Below are positions 22,283 through 33,499 of a DNA stretch of 64,000 nucleotides, in pieces. Where the stretch lies: assembly GCF_014529535.1 (NCBI RefSeq), contig NW_023503442.1, positions 644,627 through 708,626 of the forward strand. Reading direction: 5' to 3'. The stretch is from Bradysia coprophila (lineage: Eukaryota > Arthropoda > Insecta > Diptera > Sciaridae). The notes below the pieces were generated by a model. That model was not told the origin of the DNA, did not search any database, and worked only from the letters and a program-made list of their open reading frames with translations. The position numbers and the translations under genes were made by a program. Position 1 is the first letter of the stretch; each line of letters opens with the position of its first letter.

Positions 22283-24654
22283 TCAAATCGTTTCCAAACT
22301 TTCACCAGCTTTCGACGTTTGTTCCCTGTTCGCTGTTGAATTGCCTATGACATCGTAAAGTTGCATCTCTGCCAAAGATTTTGTTTTTCGGAAGATTCTA
22401 GCGGCTGCAAATGCAAATGCTATGCCCAGCACCTGTTGGCAATGAATGGTAAAGTAAAATGAATTTTCATCGTGAGAAGACTGTACAAACAAACTAATCA
22501 AACAAGACCAGTCCCAGCGTGCACACAAACTACTCTCTTCATACCTCAAACACTGCAATAACTAACGCCACCGATCCGACAATCATAGTGGTAGCGGAAA
22601 TCATCTCACGAACATGGATGGTACAACCGTTTTGATAGTACTTGTCGCAGGATAAATTGTTGTAATTACTTTCATCAACACAACAGGACGATGGCATTCG
22701 ATAGGACAAAGGGGTAGATTCTGTTGTTGAAGATGCATAGTAAGAACTGTAGCCGTATGACCTAGCCTGTTTGTATGGATAATATTGACTCCAATCAATT
22801 GGTCCATCGCTGCCGCAGCATTTATACTAATTTAGGAAAATTAATAAATTGCATCAGCAGAATTCGGAAAGCAAGTGTTAAAATCTTTTAAAAAATATTT
22901 TTAGCCCTGGTAAGGAGAGGCGGTTAAACATCAGTCTCAGTCAAAAGCACTCAGATGACAAAAAGCTGCATTTGCCGTGCCAAATCGTTCACTATCGGCC
23001 CAGCTCATGTTATAGCTGTACTGCAAGCCGTGTGAATCATAAAGCCACAAAATATATCGGGTATATGTTGTGGCGAACATTTTTGGAGTTCGTTGATGGG
23101 CTGTTCACATATGACGTCACGCTATTTTACGGAATTTTCGACACCCTCTCCCCTCGTCACGCAAAAAGGGTTAAATTTGACACAAATCTGTTAGAACTGT
23201 CACGTTTTGCTGTACTTCCCCTCCCCCCATTCGAGTGTGACGTCATATATGAATTGCCACTGAGATCATCCGAGATTAGATTTGTGAATCGTGAAAACCA
23301 CGAGATCGATATATTTCGCGAACAAAGTTTTTCCGGAAGAGCGTTTTCTCGACATTTCAAGAGGTCCTCTATCCGAATCTGGAATAAAAATGTTGACCCG
23401 AAATTTCGCGAACAAAGCAACCCCAGCCCTTCCTTCCATTGAGGAAAGAGATCCCACAAATTCCTCGACAACATATCAAAAGTTAATTTTTTTGGACCAA
23501 TCGCACCCTACACATTTATTCTACCATACAATTAATGAGAGGCATTAGCCCTACCAATCGGGAAAAAAATTCATGAAAGTAAATCGTGCTACTCGGCTGT
23601 AGAAAGACAGGTGATGGTTTTTCCATGTAACTGCAGACCAACTCGATTTTCATCAATTTTTCAGTTTTTGCAATTATATTGGTTCCCCAAGTTGCACCAC
23701 TCCTCGTGGTCCACCAACATCTTTCTAGTTCTAGAACTGTAGGTTGACTAGGACTACTGTAAAAGAGTACATGTGGCACTTGGACTACGCGCGAATCGGG
23801 TTCAAGTACGTTATAGGGTTACGGATGAACTAGGGATACATACGAACTAAGGATGCGGACAAATTAGGGATGTAGACGTATTAGGGTCACTTGTTTCTTG
23901 CATAGCTTACGTGCCGTTGAATCCAATCCATAATTAAGGGATTATCATTGTAGGTCAAATGCCAATTCATCAGCCCCTCGGTGGTAGTTGAAGCAATCCA
24001 TTGTGATTGACCAATAAATTGGAAAGCATATATTGCGCTCGATATTTGAATTACAAAGACGATCGTCAACAAAACACCAAACTGAAATGATGATTCGATA
24101 AATTTTCACACCAACCTCAGACCTAACCTCAAATCCATTGGACCATACTATGAATAATCTCATCGGTTAACTTACGATATTTGTCGAGATGTTGCTCTCA
24201 TTAAATGCACCGATTAAACCAAAAATCGATACAAATAATAAAATGGCGCCGGTAGCAATCCAACAGATGGGAAGCATTTCGAATTGATAAACAGATCGAA
24301 AATTTACGTATACAATGCGACTAAACACTCCAATGTTGATCATAACCAGAGACGTTAGCTAACCAGCAGAGATAACATCAACAGTCGACCGGCGCATGAT
24401 AAATTGAATTACAAATTTGAATTGCACGCATTCAAATTTGTATGTTGGAAAGTACTTACCAAATAGGCAATGTCCATGAATATTAGAGCATATTTGACAC
24501 ATGTAATTTTCAGTCTCTTGGTGCGTCCCTTGTCTTTATTTACCGTATACGTTTTGGTGATGAAATCGGTCAGATTATGATATTTTTGCCCAACAAAATC
24601 TTTCGATGATTGTAGTGACTTTTTCAAGGTTACTGATGTGGTTTCTTCCTCCAT
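22283..24654 (-). CDS. Tetraspanin, five exons, 326 aa
   Basis: Coding exons read on the minus strand: 24654-24460, 24358-24176, 24081-23911, 22826-22545 and 22432-22283. Every intron has GT-AG borders (donors GTAAGT, GTAAGT, GTAAGC, GTATGA) and all junctions are phase 0. The protein has four membrane segments: ITCVKYALIFMDIAYL and on; CWIATGAILLFVSIFGLIGAF; FGVLLTIVFVIQISSAIYAF; and ATTMIVGSVALVIAVFEVLG. Between the third and fourth is a large extracellular loop with the diagnostic CCG motif (YKCCGSDGPIDW), PSSCC and GC. Tetraspanins organise plasma-membrane protein complexes. The cytoplasmic N-terminus (about 50 residues) is longer than usual. Intron 3 (about 1.1 kb) is the longest. The frame is intact, so this is probably a working host gene. 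Its exact subfamily is not clear to me. Confidence 0.92.
22830..23905. other. Third intron of the tetraspanin gene; no independent gene supported
   Basis: A 156-codon plus-strand frame (22972-23442) and its opposite-strand shadows lie here, but none shows a recognisable domain and all overlap the intron. Near 23800-23885 a degenerate run of GGAC/TAGGG-type words resembles the outer part of the foldback arms. Confidence 0.5.
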
Positions 24655-24780
24655 TAAATTTAATTTAATTTCAACACAAATTCAGATCTGTACTTGTTAA
24701 ATCAACGATCGTCGAAATCGTTCTGTTGCTTCGCAAAATGAAAATGTTTTTGATTAGCAGTACTTTACGCATAAATTTAT

Positions 24781-24910
24781 AGGGTAAGCATACCAATTCT
24801 CGGACAAGAATGGGTCCACGGACTCCTATTGTTTTTTCGTTCATAAACTTTATGAAAACAATAGGTGTCCAACGACTCATAACTGTCCGAGGACTGGTAC
24901 GCTTATCCTA
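24781..24910. mobile_element. Palindromic MITE, copy 1
   Basis: The left arm AGGGTAAGCATACCAATTCT and the right arm (reverse complement AGGATAAGCGTACCAGTCCT) are inverted and meet around ACAATAG. A related copy lies at 26999-27276. It sits about 130 bases upstream of the tetraspanin start codon. Confidence 0.6.
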
Positions 24911-25880
24911 TAACGACGAGAGATTTTCTTTGTACGATCGATGTGAAACCAGTGAAATGAGTAAAATGTGATGCAAGTCGCTGTGCATGTTTGATTTTAC
25001 AAGCGCGAAATGCGTCAAAATTTCTCCAAAAAGATCACTGAAAATCTAACATTTTTTGTCACGTCCAACTCTATTCCATGCTGTAACTCCTCACGATGAT
25101 AAGCTGGAAACCAATGCACTCCTTTCCAACCAAATGTGTGCAACACATACCTGAGAAGATACCGAGATGAGAGGAGTTTGAGCTTCCATATGCTTCGCCC
25201 TTGAACAAATGATATCCCTTATTCCGAACTGAAAATAATGTAGAAATATATCGATCTTTTGAAAGAAAGAAATCCACGAGATAATATTGAGGACTCGTAA
25301 AAAATTGAAAATGAAGTTGGACTATCAGGATCTGGTAATGGTACAGTATATTGAGCTGTATCGACTGATGGTTGTGTGATGCCCCTGTCCCTGCTAGATG
25401 GGATTTCATGTCATTCAGGGACTGACTTATATTTCACTTGAAATTGAAAAAAACAATTTGGTTCCAACTGCACTTTTATTCAAGAATTGATTCACTTATA
25501 GACTTTAGTTCAACACTTTGCTTTATCGTTCAGCCAATATCACCTTTGTATGAACTCTATTGCTCAAAAAGTGATAAGGATTCTAATAAGAACTGGAGAA
25601 CTGTTCTCTTCAAAACCCGGTGTAAGACTGAACTGTTTTGAAACTCGACGAAAGACTTTGGTAAGAATTAGTCCACTGTTCTCCTCAAAAACCGATAAAA
25701 TACAACTGAAAATTCTGTTCTTGCAACTATCCAACCTCGGATCGTTGAATTGTCTCATAAGCATTATTAGCCTATAACCAAAATTTCAGGTAAATCTATT
25801 GAAACGTTTAGGAGTTGCTGGATCCACTTTTCCATATGAACTAACTAAGTAACTAACTAACGTAGGCGAAATCCGATTTC
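24911..25880. other. Intergenic sequence upstream of the tetraspanin gene
   Basis: Short frames on both strands (60-112 codons) overlap one another and lack recognisable domains. A repeated phrase with ACTGTTCTC(T/C)TCAAAA(A)CC appears near 25600 and 25675. No gene is supported. Confidence 0.4.
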
Positions 25881-26890
25881 AAAATTATTTTTTTCCCTGA
25901 AAGATAGTCGAAATAGTGAGGCTAAGTTCGAAGATGGGCATATTAGGGTCGGCCCTTCGTGAGTTAGGGCCACCTAAGTAATTTAAGGTCTATTGATGAT
26001 ATTTATGGCAAAATAAACGATGGTAAATGACACGGCAAATGATAGGTATTGTCAATATTAATCCAGGAAAAAAAAGGTTTTTTAAATTGGGTGAGTGGAC
26101 CGTGAGTTAGGGCCTTAGAAGTGAAAGGCTACTCGGCCCTTTGTGTATTTTACATAGAACTCGAGTAAATTTCATTCGTTTTTCGTAATTTTTGTTTGAT
26201 TTGGAAAGTAATCGAAGGCCGAATAGAATGTTGTTGAAAAAAAATTAACTTTGGGTCCTTGGACTAAGGCCGCTACTAGAGCCCTATGCGTATTTTACAT
26301 AGAACTCGAGTAAATTTCATCCGTTTTTCGTAATTTTTGTTTCATTTGGAAGGTAATCAAAGGCCAAATAGAATGTTGAAAAAATTTTAAATTTGGGTCC
26401 TCGGACTAAGGCCGGTACTAGGGCCCTACGTGTATTTATACTCAATAAATTAAAAAATTTTATCTATCTAGAACGATAATCTCGAGCTTATCTCTCTAGG
26501 GAGTTTTTACTTATCTCGATATATCTGTTCTCGACAGATAAAATATGATATGCACCTATTGCCAGACTGTTATTTTGACGTGTAGGCATTATGGCCCACG
26601 CCTTCGGCTACACGACAAAATATCAATCTTGGCAACAGGTGCATAATATATAATGGCGATTTGAAATTTTTGTTTCATTTGGAAGGAACGTCGTACGGGG
26701 CTTCGTAATTGCGCTATGCGCAATTTCTAAGATGTACACATTCCATAATAATTTTACTTTAACTACATTAACCGGCGCAATAGGCTTACGGTCAAAGTAG
26801 GGTGACAGACGCACTAGGGTCACGTACGCAATAGATATACGGGTTTGTACGGGGCTCAGTCGCAGCAAACGCTCCGACTGTTCTGATGGC
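25880..26890. repeat. Foldback-family B right arm with 146-bp-type units
   Basis: Begins with AAGTTCGAAGATGGGCATAT and a GAGTTAGGGCC block, passes through two or three units (AATAGAATGTTGTTG, CATCCGTTTTTCGTAATTTT), then GTAATTGCGCTATGCGCAAT, and ends CAAACGCTCCGACTGTTCTG at about 26885. The end signature equals that of family A except for GATGGC in place of GATGCC. The matching left arm is not adjacent. Confidence 0.65.
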
Positions 26891-26998
26891 TCTTTCTAAA
26901 AACCATTCCTAGTCACTTTTTTGGCCGCAAATATACTACTGTTAGTAGTACCTAACAATCAAACGTTTCGATCATAATTGCCGTGACGAAATAGTTAT

Positions 26999-27276
26999 GG
27001 TAAAAGCGTACCAATTGTGGGACAATAATGAGTCCTTGTTCTTTCATTCATAAACTGAGAAGGTGTCCGATGATTCAGAGATTAGAGTCTTTTCGCTTAG
27101 TTTGTGTTCATTACCTAGATAAAAGCATGGGTTTTCAGGTGGTGTAATATACCAATGCATGTGTGCCAACTTGTAAAAAAAACCACGTATGACCGCTGGT
27201 GACTCGCAAGGCGAACGAATAATGTGAGAAAAAATTCTTTACACTATTCTTGTCCGAGGATTGGTACGCTTACCCT
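26999..27276. mobile_element. Palindromic MITE, copy 2 (with longer interior)
   Basis: The left end (AAAGCGTACCAATTGTGGG) and right end (GTCCGAGGATTGGTACGCTT) are inverted and match the ends of the copy at 24781-24910. The interior is longer and unrelated. Confidence 0.5.
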
Positions 27277-27985
27277 ACGTCGAATCATGACGCACATTTT
27301 TTTAAACACATTATGCTCTATGCCTACCGAGAATTTAAATAGTCAAAACAATCTCTTCGAAATTGATTGCTGACATTGAATTATATACCCTAAAGCTAGT
27401 GTGGATATAACTAATACAAACACATCAACACTTTTCGTAGATGAACGCTATATATTAAAATTTTGGTATGGTAGAGCATCAGCCCGGCAAGTTGAAGGCC
27501 GTGAGTTCGTGTCTCATCCGTGATCATACCAAAATTTTTATTTCAAATTCAATTCGATTCTAGTAAATATTATGTTTTAAAATGTCAACACTTTGAAATT
27601 TTGAACATTCCAATCCGTCGTATATCAATTCTCGGTTGAAAAATTTATCTAAAGATGAATTTTTTGTTTGTTAACATTTTTGAGCTCAGACACATCACTA
27701 GCGATATCAGACATTTTGTAAGTTAAAACATTAGGACTTGGGTCACTTCAGCCTTTCAGGGGTTCTTGACTGATCTTCGATAACAACAGTTATTTATAAA
27801 ATTTTTCATCTCCAGGCTGTAAGTAGCACACGACTTTTTCTGTTTGTTGTTTTAAGCGGATTACTTAAAGTGTTCCGAGAAACTGGCAACAATCTTACTG
27901 TTTTTGTTTACATTCAAATTAGCGAATGTTTATGTGCAGAAATTTGTACAGTCAACGTAAAAAAAAGAAGTGACTAATCGACTGC
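27277..27985. other. Gene-free stretch apart from a tRNA-like hairpin
   Basis: No coding frame was recognised outside the tRNA-like fold at 27457-27538. Confidence 0.4.
27457..27538 (+). ncRNA. tRNA-like or tRNA-derived fold with extended closing stem
   Basis: A perfect 14-bp stem (27457-27470 with 27525-27538, AAAATTTTGGTATG) encloses a tRNA-like body: GGTAGAGCATCAGC, an anticodon-like arm TCAGC/GTTGA with loop CCGGCAA, and a T-arm GTGAG-TTCGTGT-CTCAT. The loop would place GGC at the anticodon position (alanine-like), but position 33 is C not T. The 5' half of the D-arm is missing and six extra bases follow the T-arm, so it is not a normal tRNA. It is probably a tRNA-derived relic or SINE head. 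Confidence 0.4.
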
Positions 27986-27989
27986 GCGG

Positions 27990-28773
27990 TAGAGATGTGC
28001 GGGCCGAGGTTTTTTCAATGGCCGACCCGAGCGGAACCGGACCCGACCCGAATCGCTGGTTTTTAAACCTGAACCCAATAACTTTTTAAGGCCCGAACCC
28101 GACCCGACCCGCAATTTTTATACTGAAGAAAAACCCTAAATATACATTAAAATCGCATAGTCGTTCGGTAAATTTACTTTTAACATTAACTTTAAGCATT
28201 TGATTCATTTAGTGAATGTGTAACATTATTTTACAATAACCGAAAAGCGCCTAGCAGGGTTAGCCCTTAAAGGTGCTAAAGTTAATGATACATCATTCGA
28301 AAGGTCTTGGCCTAGAACTACTTTTGGTAGAGTAGGAAACTCCAAAATGGAGTTATAGTGGAGGGTAACATCTTTGATTTTTTCCGATTTTCTTAAGCTT
28401 TTATTTAAGGGTGAAAAAATTCAGAGAAAAATTCGGCGATTTTTTTTTCATATGTTGGAGGTATGTACATACCTGACGCGGATTCGATTCGCATGCCGAC
28501 GCCAGATATTGCCATCACATTCGACATGTTTTTTTGAAGCCCGTCCGGCCCGAAGCCCGGTCCGAAATTCATTTTTAAAACCCGGCCCGAACTGGCCCGA
28601 CGTATTTATAGCCCGTCCGGCCCAAGCTCGATCGGGCCGGATAAAAACTCGGACGGGCCGACATTTTCGGGCGGCCCGAAAGCAAATTTCATATAAAAAA
28701 GTGCGCGAAACTTTGAAAATCGGGCCAAAAATTTGATTTTTTAGACATTTTCGGGCGGCCCGCACATCTCTAC
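27990..28773. mobile_element. Non-autonomous TIR element rich in CCCG, about 0.78 kb
   Basis: The left end TAGAGATGTGCGGGCCG at about 27991 and the right end CGGCCCGCACATCTCTA at about 28771 are inverted. Just inside both ends are runs of GACCCG/GCCCG words. The Arg/Pro-rich frames that cross it on both strands (28374-28780) are by-products of this composition. No transposase is present. The flanking 8-mers only partly match. Confidence 0.65.
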
Positions 28774-28785
28774 AGCGCATACTTT

Positions 28786-29680
28786 TTGTTACGCATGTCG
28801 ATCACAATTCCACGTTTGATTTTCTTCCTTCGCGGAAACCCAATGTGGCGCAATAACGTGGGCTTACAAAGATACGATGATGTCCTAAAAGAATCTTTGG
28901 AAACCATACTGAATGTTCAATTGACCGACAGAGTCTGGGCTGAATCGTCCTTACCTATCAAAATGGGAGGAATCGGCATCAGACATGCATCCGAAATGGC
29001 ACTTCCTTGCTTTTTATCATCAATTCATGACGTCTCTAACCTACTGGACAAGCTGTTATCACAACCATACCGGCAGATTGACCAAGCTAGAATTGAGGCC
29101 GAAGGGATTTGGTTCGAAAAGTTTAATGAGTTGCCACAATTGGAACTAAGAAACGTTCAGAAAATTTGGGAATCATTCGTCACGGACATTAAAATCGATT
29201 CAATTAAAATTGCATTAGAAAAACCAGCAGATAAGGCGAGATTCCTTGCCAATTCAGTTCGCGAATCAGGAGCCTGGTTGCAAGCCCTTCCATCTCCACA
29301 GCTTGGTACCCATTTGACAAACGATGAGTTTCGAGACGCATTGGCTTTACGCATGGGGTCACCGATCGTTCAACGCCATACCTGTGTTTGTGGCGACACT
29401 GTAGATAAGTACGGACGTCATGGTCTATCCTGTTCAAAGGCGGCTGGAACCAATCCAAGACATGCATCGGGCAACGAAATTATCCAAAGAGCATTAAAAT
29501 CTGCGGAAATCCCTGCAGTCCGAGAACCACCGGGTTGTTCAAGACCAGACGGAAAAAAACCTGACGGATTGACGTTAATTCCTTGGGCGAGAGGCAAATC
29601 AGCATTGTGGGATTTCACATGTCGTGACACTTTCGCACAATCGTATTTGAACAAAACGTCACAACAAGCGGGCTATGCAG
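28786..29680 (+). pseudogene. RLE-type non-LTR retrotransposon ORF, C-terminal part (first segment)
   Basis: The frame reads a post-RT region (RNNVGLQRYDDVLKESLETI, MGGIGIRHASEMALPCFLSS), then a zinc-knuckle-like CVCGDTVDKYGRHGLSC, then RHASGNEIIQRAL and a PD-(D/E)xK-like block (KPDGLTLIPWARGKSALWDF). That layout matches the C-terminus of LINEs that use a restriction-like endonuclease. This family assignment is inference. The RT core is missing, so the copy is 5'-truncated. The frame is cut at 29680 by the hAT transposon and continues in frame at 33172-33449. Confidence 0.7.
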
Positions 29681-29990
29681 CAGGGACTAAAGTAAGGAAC
29701 AAGCCTGTAGGCAATTGGCGACAGTGCCCCTCAAAATGGCTACACTGCGATCGACATTTGCCACCACCGAAATTTCTCGGTAAAATGAGTCAGAAAGTTT
29801 GAATTCTAACGCCAAAATTTGAACTTGTCGAATATTTGCTGGCTGCGGACATAATAGACAATAAACACACTCATTCTATCCGATCTCGACAGTCGTTGTT
29901 TCAATTAAGTATTTCAAACAATGGTCTTTCTAACAATGGTTGATGTTGATTGAACGTGAGCGAGTATTTTTTGTGTGTCATTCCTGAAAA

Positions 29991-32724
29991 ATGGTAAATA
30001 AACGTAAAAGCGGTCATCAAAAAAGAAAAGAAACTGAAGAAAAGTTTCGAAGTAATTTGGCAGATCGTCCTGGCCAGTTGAAAATTTCTAATTGGTTTAA
30101 GGAAAGCTTTGTACCAGGTTCCAATTCGGTGGAATCAAATACCAATGACAATGTCACGGATGATTCGAACGAAGGTAACTTCAGTCGCTGATTTAGCCTT
30201 CCTTTGTCATTTGGGAACGTTTTCACAATGTCATTCGTCTTCGTCTCTCAATTGTAGATTTAGCACAAGGTTCGTTTACTGGAAACGGTACACTCACGCC
30301 AGATGATTCCAATTCGGTGGAATCAAATACTAATGACAATGTCACGGATGATTCGAACAAAGGTAACTTCAGTCGCTGATTTAGCCTTTCTTTGTCAATG
30401 TGAATGTTTTTACATTGCCATTCGTCTTCGTCTCTCAATCGTAGATTCAGTAAGTACGTCTAATGGGAGCGAAGAGATCGAACATCCACCATTTGACGGT
30501 GCAGCTGAAAGTATTCGCCACGAAGCAAACGAAGCTCATGAGAAGTTGTCACTGCCAGTCCTATTAGCGAATAATGACTGCCTGGAGTCTTTTACTAAAA
30601 ATGCATCAGGACGGAAGAGGCAGTTTATTCTCTGCAAAGTTTGCAGAGATTTTGAAGATGTCGCTAGGAAACATTCATCAAATCAGTTGGTTCCATTCGC
30701 AACTGGTATCGTAGTGGATTGTCAAAAAAAACTGGAACGAGTTGTTGACCATTTGGAATCTGCTCAGCATAGAGAAGCAACCTTAGCAAAACGTAACCGG
30801 GAATTGTGGGAAGCTCGCAGCGAACGACACGAATGGAGAAGATATTTGACTAAGGAGAATGAATATTTGATTCAAGAACTGACGAAGATGGCTGTCGATG
30901 TATACAATGACGCTCTACATGGTACGCTTCCATGCTTTAATTGGGCCAGTAGATCCCTAGCATGCAAAAGAGGTGAACATCTTGTGAAACATTTCAGTGA
31001 AAAGGGTGAGAAGTGAATTTCACAACTACGCCTTTTGATCGAACTAAAATAATCTCATTGTAGGATTTGACGTCGACCTACCTCCTTTTGAAATAACTGA
31101 CAAAATTCTACGGTATCGTAACCCAAGTGGATACAACGAGATGTTGAAAATTATCGCGAACATTGAAATGGCTAAAATTATTGAACGCATAAACAAAAGT
31201 GTCTGCTACTCAATCCAAATCGATGGCAGTGTCGATAGAACTCATAGCGACAACAAATTCACTACTTTACGCTTCATTGAACGTGATGGTAGCATTCAGA
31301 GCATTTTCCTTGAAGTATCGTCACCAACACAGAATGGCGCTCACGGTTTACTGGAAGCAGTGCTATCAGCGATAAAGAAACTTATTCGAGAGAATTTAGT
31401 ATCGGTCACAACAGATGGTGAATCTGCTAATTCGGGCCCAGCAGAAGGGTTGTGGAAATTGTTGGAAGACGAACTGGGACGTAAAATTCTCACAATGTGG
31501 TGTACTTGTCACCGATCAGATCTGGCTTTAGAGGATATGGAAGACGAGGTTTCTGGAATTACGTTGTGGAAGTCAAATATCATAGCTTGCGCAACATACT
31601 TTCGTACATCGAAAAATCGCACTAAGCTTCTTGAAGAATGTGCAAAAGCCATTGGTATCGATTCCCTAGCATTTCCAGCACATAACGAAATACGATTCGC
31701 CGAGCATGGTAAGAGTCTACTGAAAGCCATCATCCGAAATTTAGCCGCATGCAGAAAAGTGTGGTCGAAGATAGCAGAATCTTCATCATATGATTACACA
31801 CGAAAAGATAGATTGAAAGCTTCCACCTTTCTCAATACATGGAAGGTCGATTCTGTTCAATATAAACTGACGGCGTTTATGTACGACATTTACGATGTGT
31901 TCACTAGTTTGCAGAAGGGTTTACAAAAATCGTATTTAGTTTTGCCCGACATTCTAACACTACGAGACGGTGCTTTGAGAAAGTTCGATGTTATTATCAA
32001 AGGACCATTCCCTGGAGGAGAGGAGGAGAAAGCATTGAAAACAATTTCAGAAAAAAATGCTATGGTTTTGAGTAGTTGTTTCTCTTCGTCGTCAAATAAG
32101 AGGTCAGAATTTTATGAAATTCGAGATAAGGTTGCTCGGTCATCCAGAGACTACTTATCACAACGTCTGAACGTAGATCAAGAAAACTCCATTCAACTGA
32201 TGAAAAATGTACTCTCTGCTAAAACGTGCGCCACTTTCATTCATCATTCTGTCAATGCTTTGAAGTTATTTATTCGCAAAGACGATGAAGAAAAAGTAAA
32301 TGCTCTGGTGAATGACATCTGTGAACAATGGCCAGTACTGGAGATTATTCCACGATTGGAAACTTCTGATATTGGTCTCTGCTACAGCGTTCGATTACGC
32401 CAAATGTTTGTAAAATCACGAGGTGAACTCCAATGGCTACTTGGTGCTTTTGCGGTCACATCGCCCCATAGTATGAATACTGAGCGAGCGGTGAGTCATT
32501 TTAACAAAAATAAAACGATTCACCAAGAAAACTACGAGCTCGATCGTGTATCTCAACGATTAAATATTTCATTAAATTGTGTTGGGACGGCATATTTTGA
32601 TCCACGGCCAGCAGTAACAGGATTCCTTGACAAAACGGAACGTCGATTTCGACCAGCCGACATAGAAATATACCAAACACATGATTTTACGAGGAAGTTC
32701 TTTAGAAAGGAAACTACTGTATAA
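29991..32724 (+). CDS. hAT transposase, four exons, 836 aa
   Basis: Exons 29991-30174, 30258-30362, 30445-31005 and 31064-32724 join through GT-AG introns of 83, 82 and 58 bases, all phase 1, into one frame of 836 codons. Exon 3 carries a C2H2-like finger (CKVC near residue 160 with H..H near 198-204), a DNA-binding module. Exon 4 carries the RNase H-like catalytic core: IQIDGSVD (Asp about 337), VTTDGESANSG (Asp about 401) and CTCH (about 430-433), as in KIAA1586/ZNF862-like hAT proteins. Near 750-765, SPHSMNTERAVSHF resembles the C-terminal hAT dimerisation region with its catalytic Glu. AATAAA follows the stop at 32751-32756. Exon 2 and its intron are a tandem duplicate of the end of exon 1 and its intron. 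It would cut at the CAGGG ends. No stop is visible, so it may still be active. Confidence 0.85.
30115..30445 (+). repeat. Tandem duplication of exon end plus intron in the hAT gene
   Basis: The segment from about 30119 (TTCCAATTCGGTGGAATCAA) through the first intron recurs from about 30306 through the second intron with scattered differences. Both copies encode NSVESNTNDNVTDDSN and both introns keep splice sites. It is an in-frame exon duplication. Confidence 0.85.
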
Positions 32725-33171
32725 ACGGTAACTGTTTGAACTATAATTTTAATAAAGAAATGGTATTTGCAAGATTTGTTTGATTCAGGATCGGTCGTGA
32801 ACATGAACCAATGAAGAAATTGAAGTTTAAAATAGAGAATGTGAGGCTTATATGTTACTAGGAATTATAGCCGGAAAAATTCTGAAAGTTGAGCTAATCT
32901 TAAAAATTTGAAGTAAATATAAAAACGACTCGCATTGTGACAGACTATGGAATGATATCTCCAAACAAGAAAATTCGTTGGTCAAATCTTCGAACAAGGG
33001 ATTCCAGGGAGGGAACTTAATTAAAATAAAGTCTGTGATAACTCTTTTATTCACCCAAGAACACTCGTTTTAGGTTTTGTTTTGACTTTGGACCCTTGAG
33101 TGCAAAAATATGGGCCCCTGACAAGATGCGGCGACACTGCAAAAAATCCTTACTTTAGTCCCTGTATGCAG

Positions 33172-33449
33172 CGAATCAAGCAGAAACAAAGAAAATTGAC
33201 CACTACAGTGACCTAGCAGATCATTTTATTTTTATTCCTGTCGCCACTGAAACGTCTGGAGTGTTTGGTGATATTGGTTTGAGATTCATTAAACAAATTG
33301 GCAGCAAAATTGCAGAAGTCACAAATGAAAAAAGCTCAACGTCATACCTTACACAACGTTTGAGTGTAGCCATCCAAAAAGGTAATGCGGCGTCAATTAT
33401 GGGAACAATACCTCCATCCAAGAATTTAAAAGAAATATTTTATTTATAA
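33172..33449 (+). pseudogene. RLE-type LINE ORF, C-terminal part (second segment)
   Basis: Continues the frame broken at 29680: NQAETKKIDHYSDLADHF, FIFIPVATETSGVFGDIG and the end SIMGTIPPSKNLKEIFYL with a stop at 33449. It matches the isolated fragment at 5950-6241. Together with 28786-29680 it gives an uninterrupted C-terminus of roughly 390 residues, so the hAT jumped into an otherwise intact LINE tail. Confidence 0.75.
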
Positions 33450-33499
33450 AAACAATTATGTAAATCGAAAATAGAAATTTGCAAAATCAAAAAAAAAGT

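Larger units (their letters stand above)
29681..33164 (+). mobile_element. Complete-looking autonomous hAT transposon (3.48 kb)
   Basis: Terminal inverted repeats are CAGGGACTAAAGTAAGGA at 29681 and its exact reverse complement ending at 33164. TATGCAG lies directly outside both ends (29674-29680 and 33165-33171). If the first C is counted with the target, the duplication is the 8-base TATGCAGC expected for hAT elements. The interior holds one spliced gene for a hAT transposase. Removing the element and one target copy restores the LINE reading frame (GYAA then NQAETKK), which independently fixes the boundaries. Confidence 0.9.

Noticed and set aside
22972..23442. 156-aa plus-strand ORF
   Set aside because: It lies inside a tetraspanin intron, overlaps three other frames and shows no domain.
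25071..25777. Overlapping ORFs of 66-112 codons upstream of the tetraspanin
   Set aside because: Low-complexity AT-rich frames on both strands without domain or splice support.
27457..27538. Functional tRNA-Ala
   Set aside because: The 5' D-arm is missing, position 33 is C and six extra bases lie between T-arm and acceptor strand, so a normal cloverleaf cannot form.
28374..28780. Arg/Pro-rich ORFs on both strands
   Set aside because: They arise from the CCCG-rich ends of a TIR element and have no recognisable domain.
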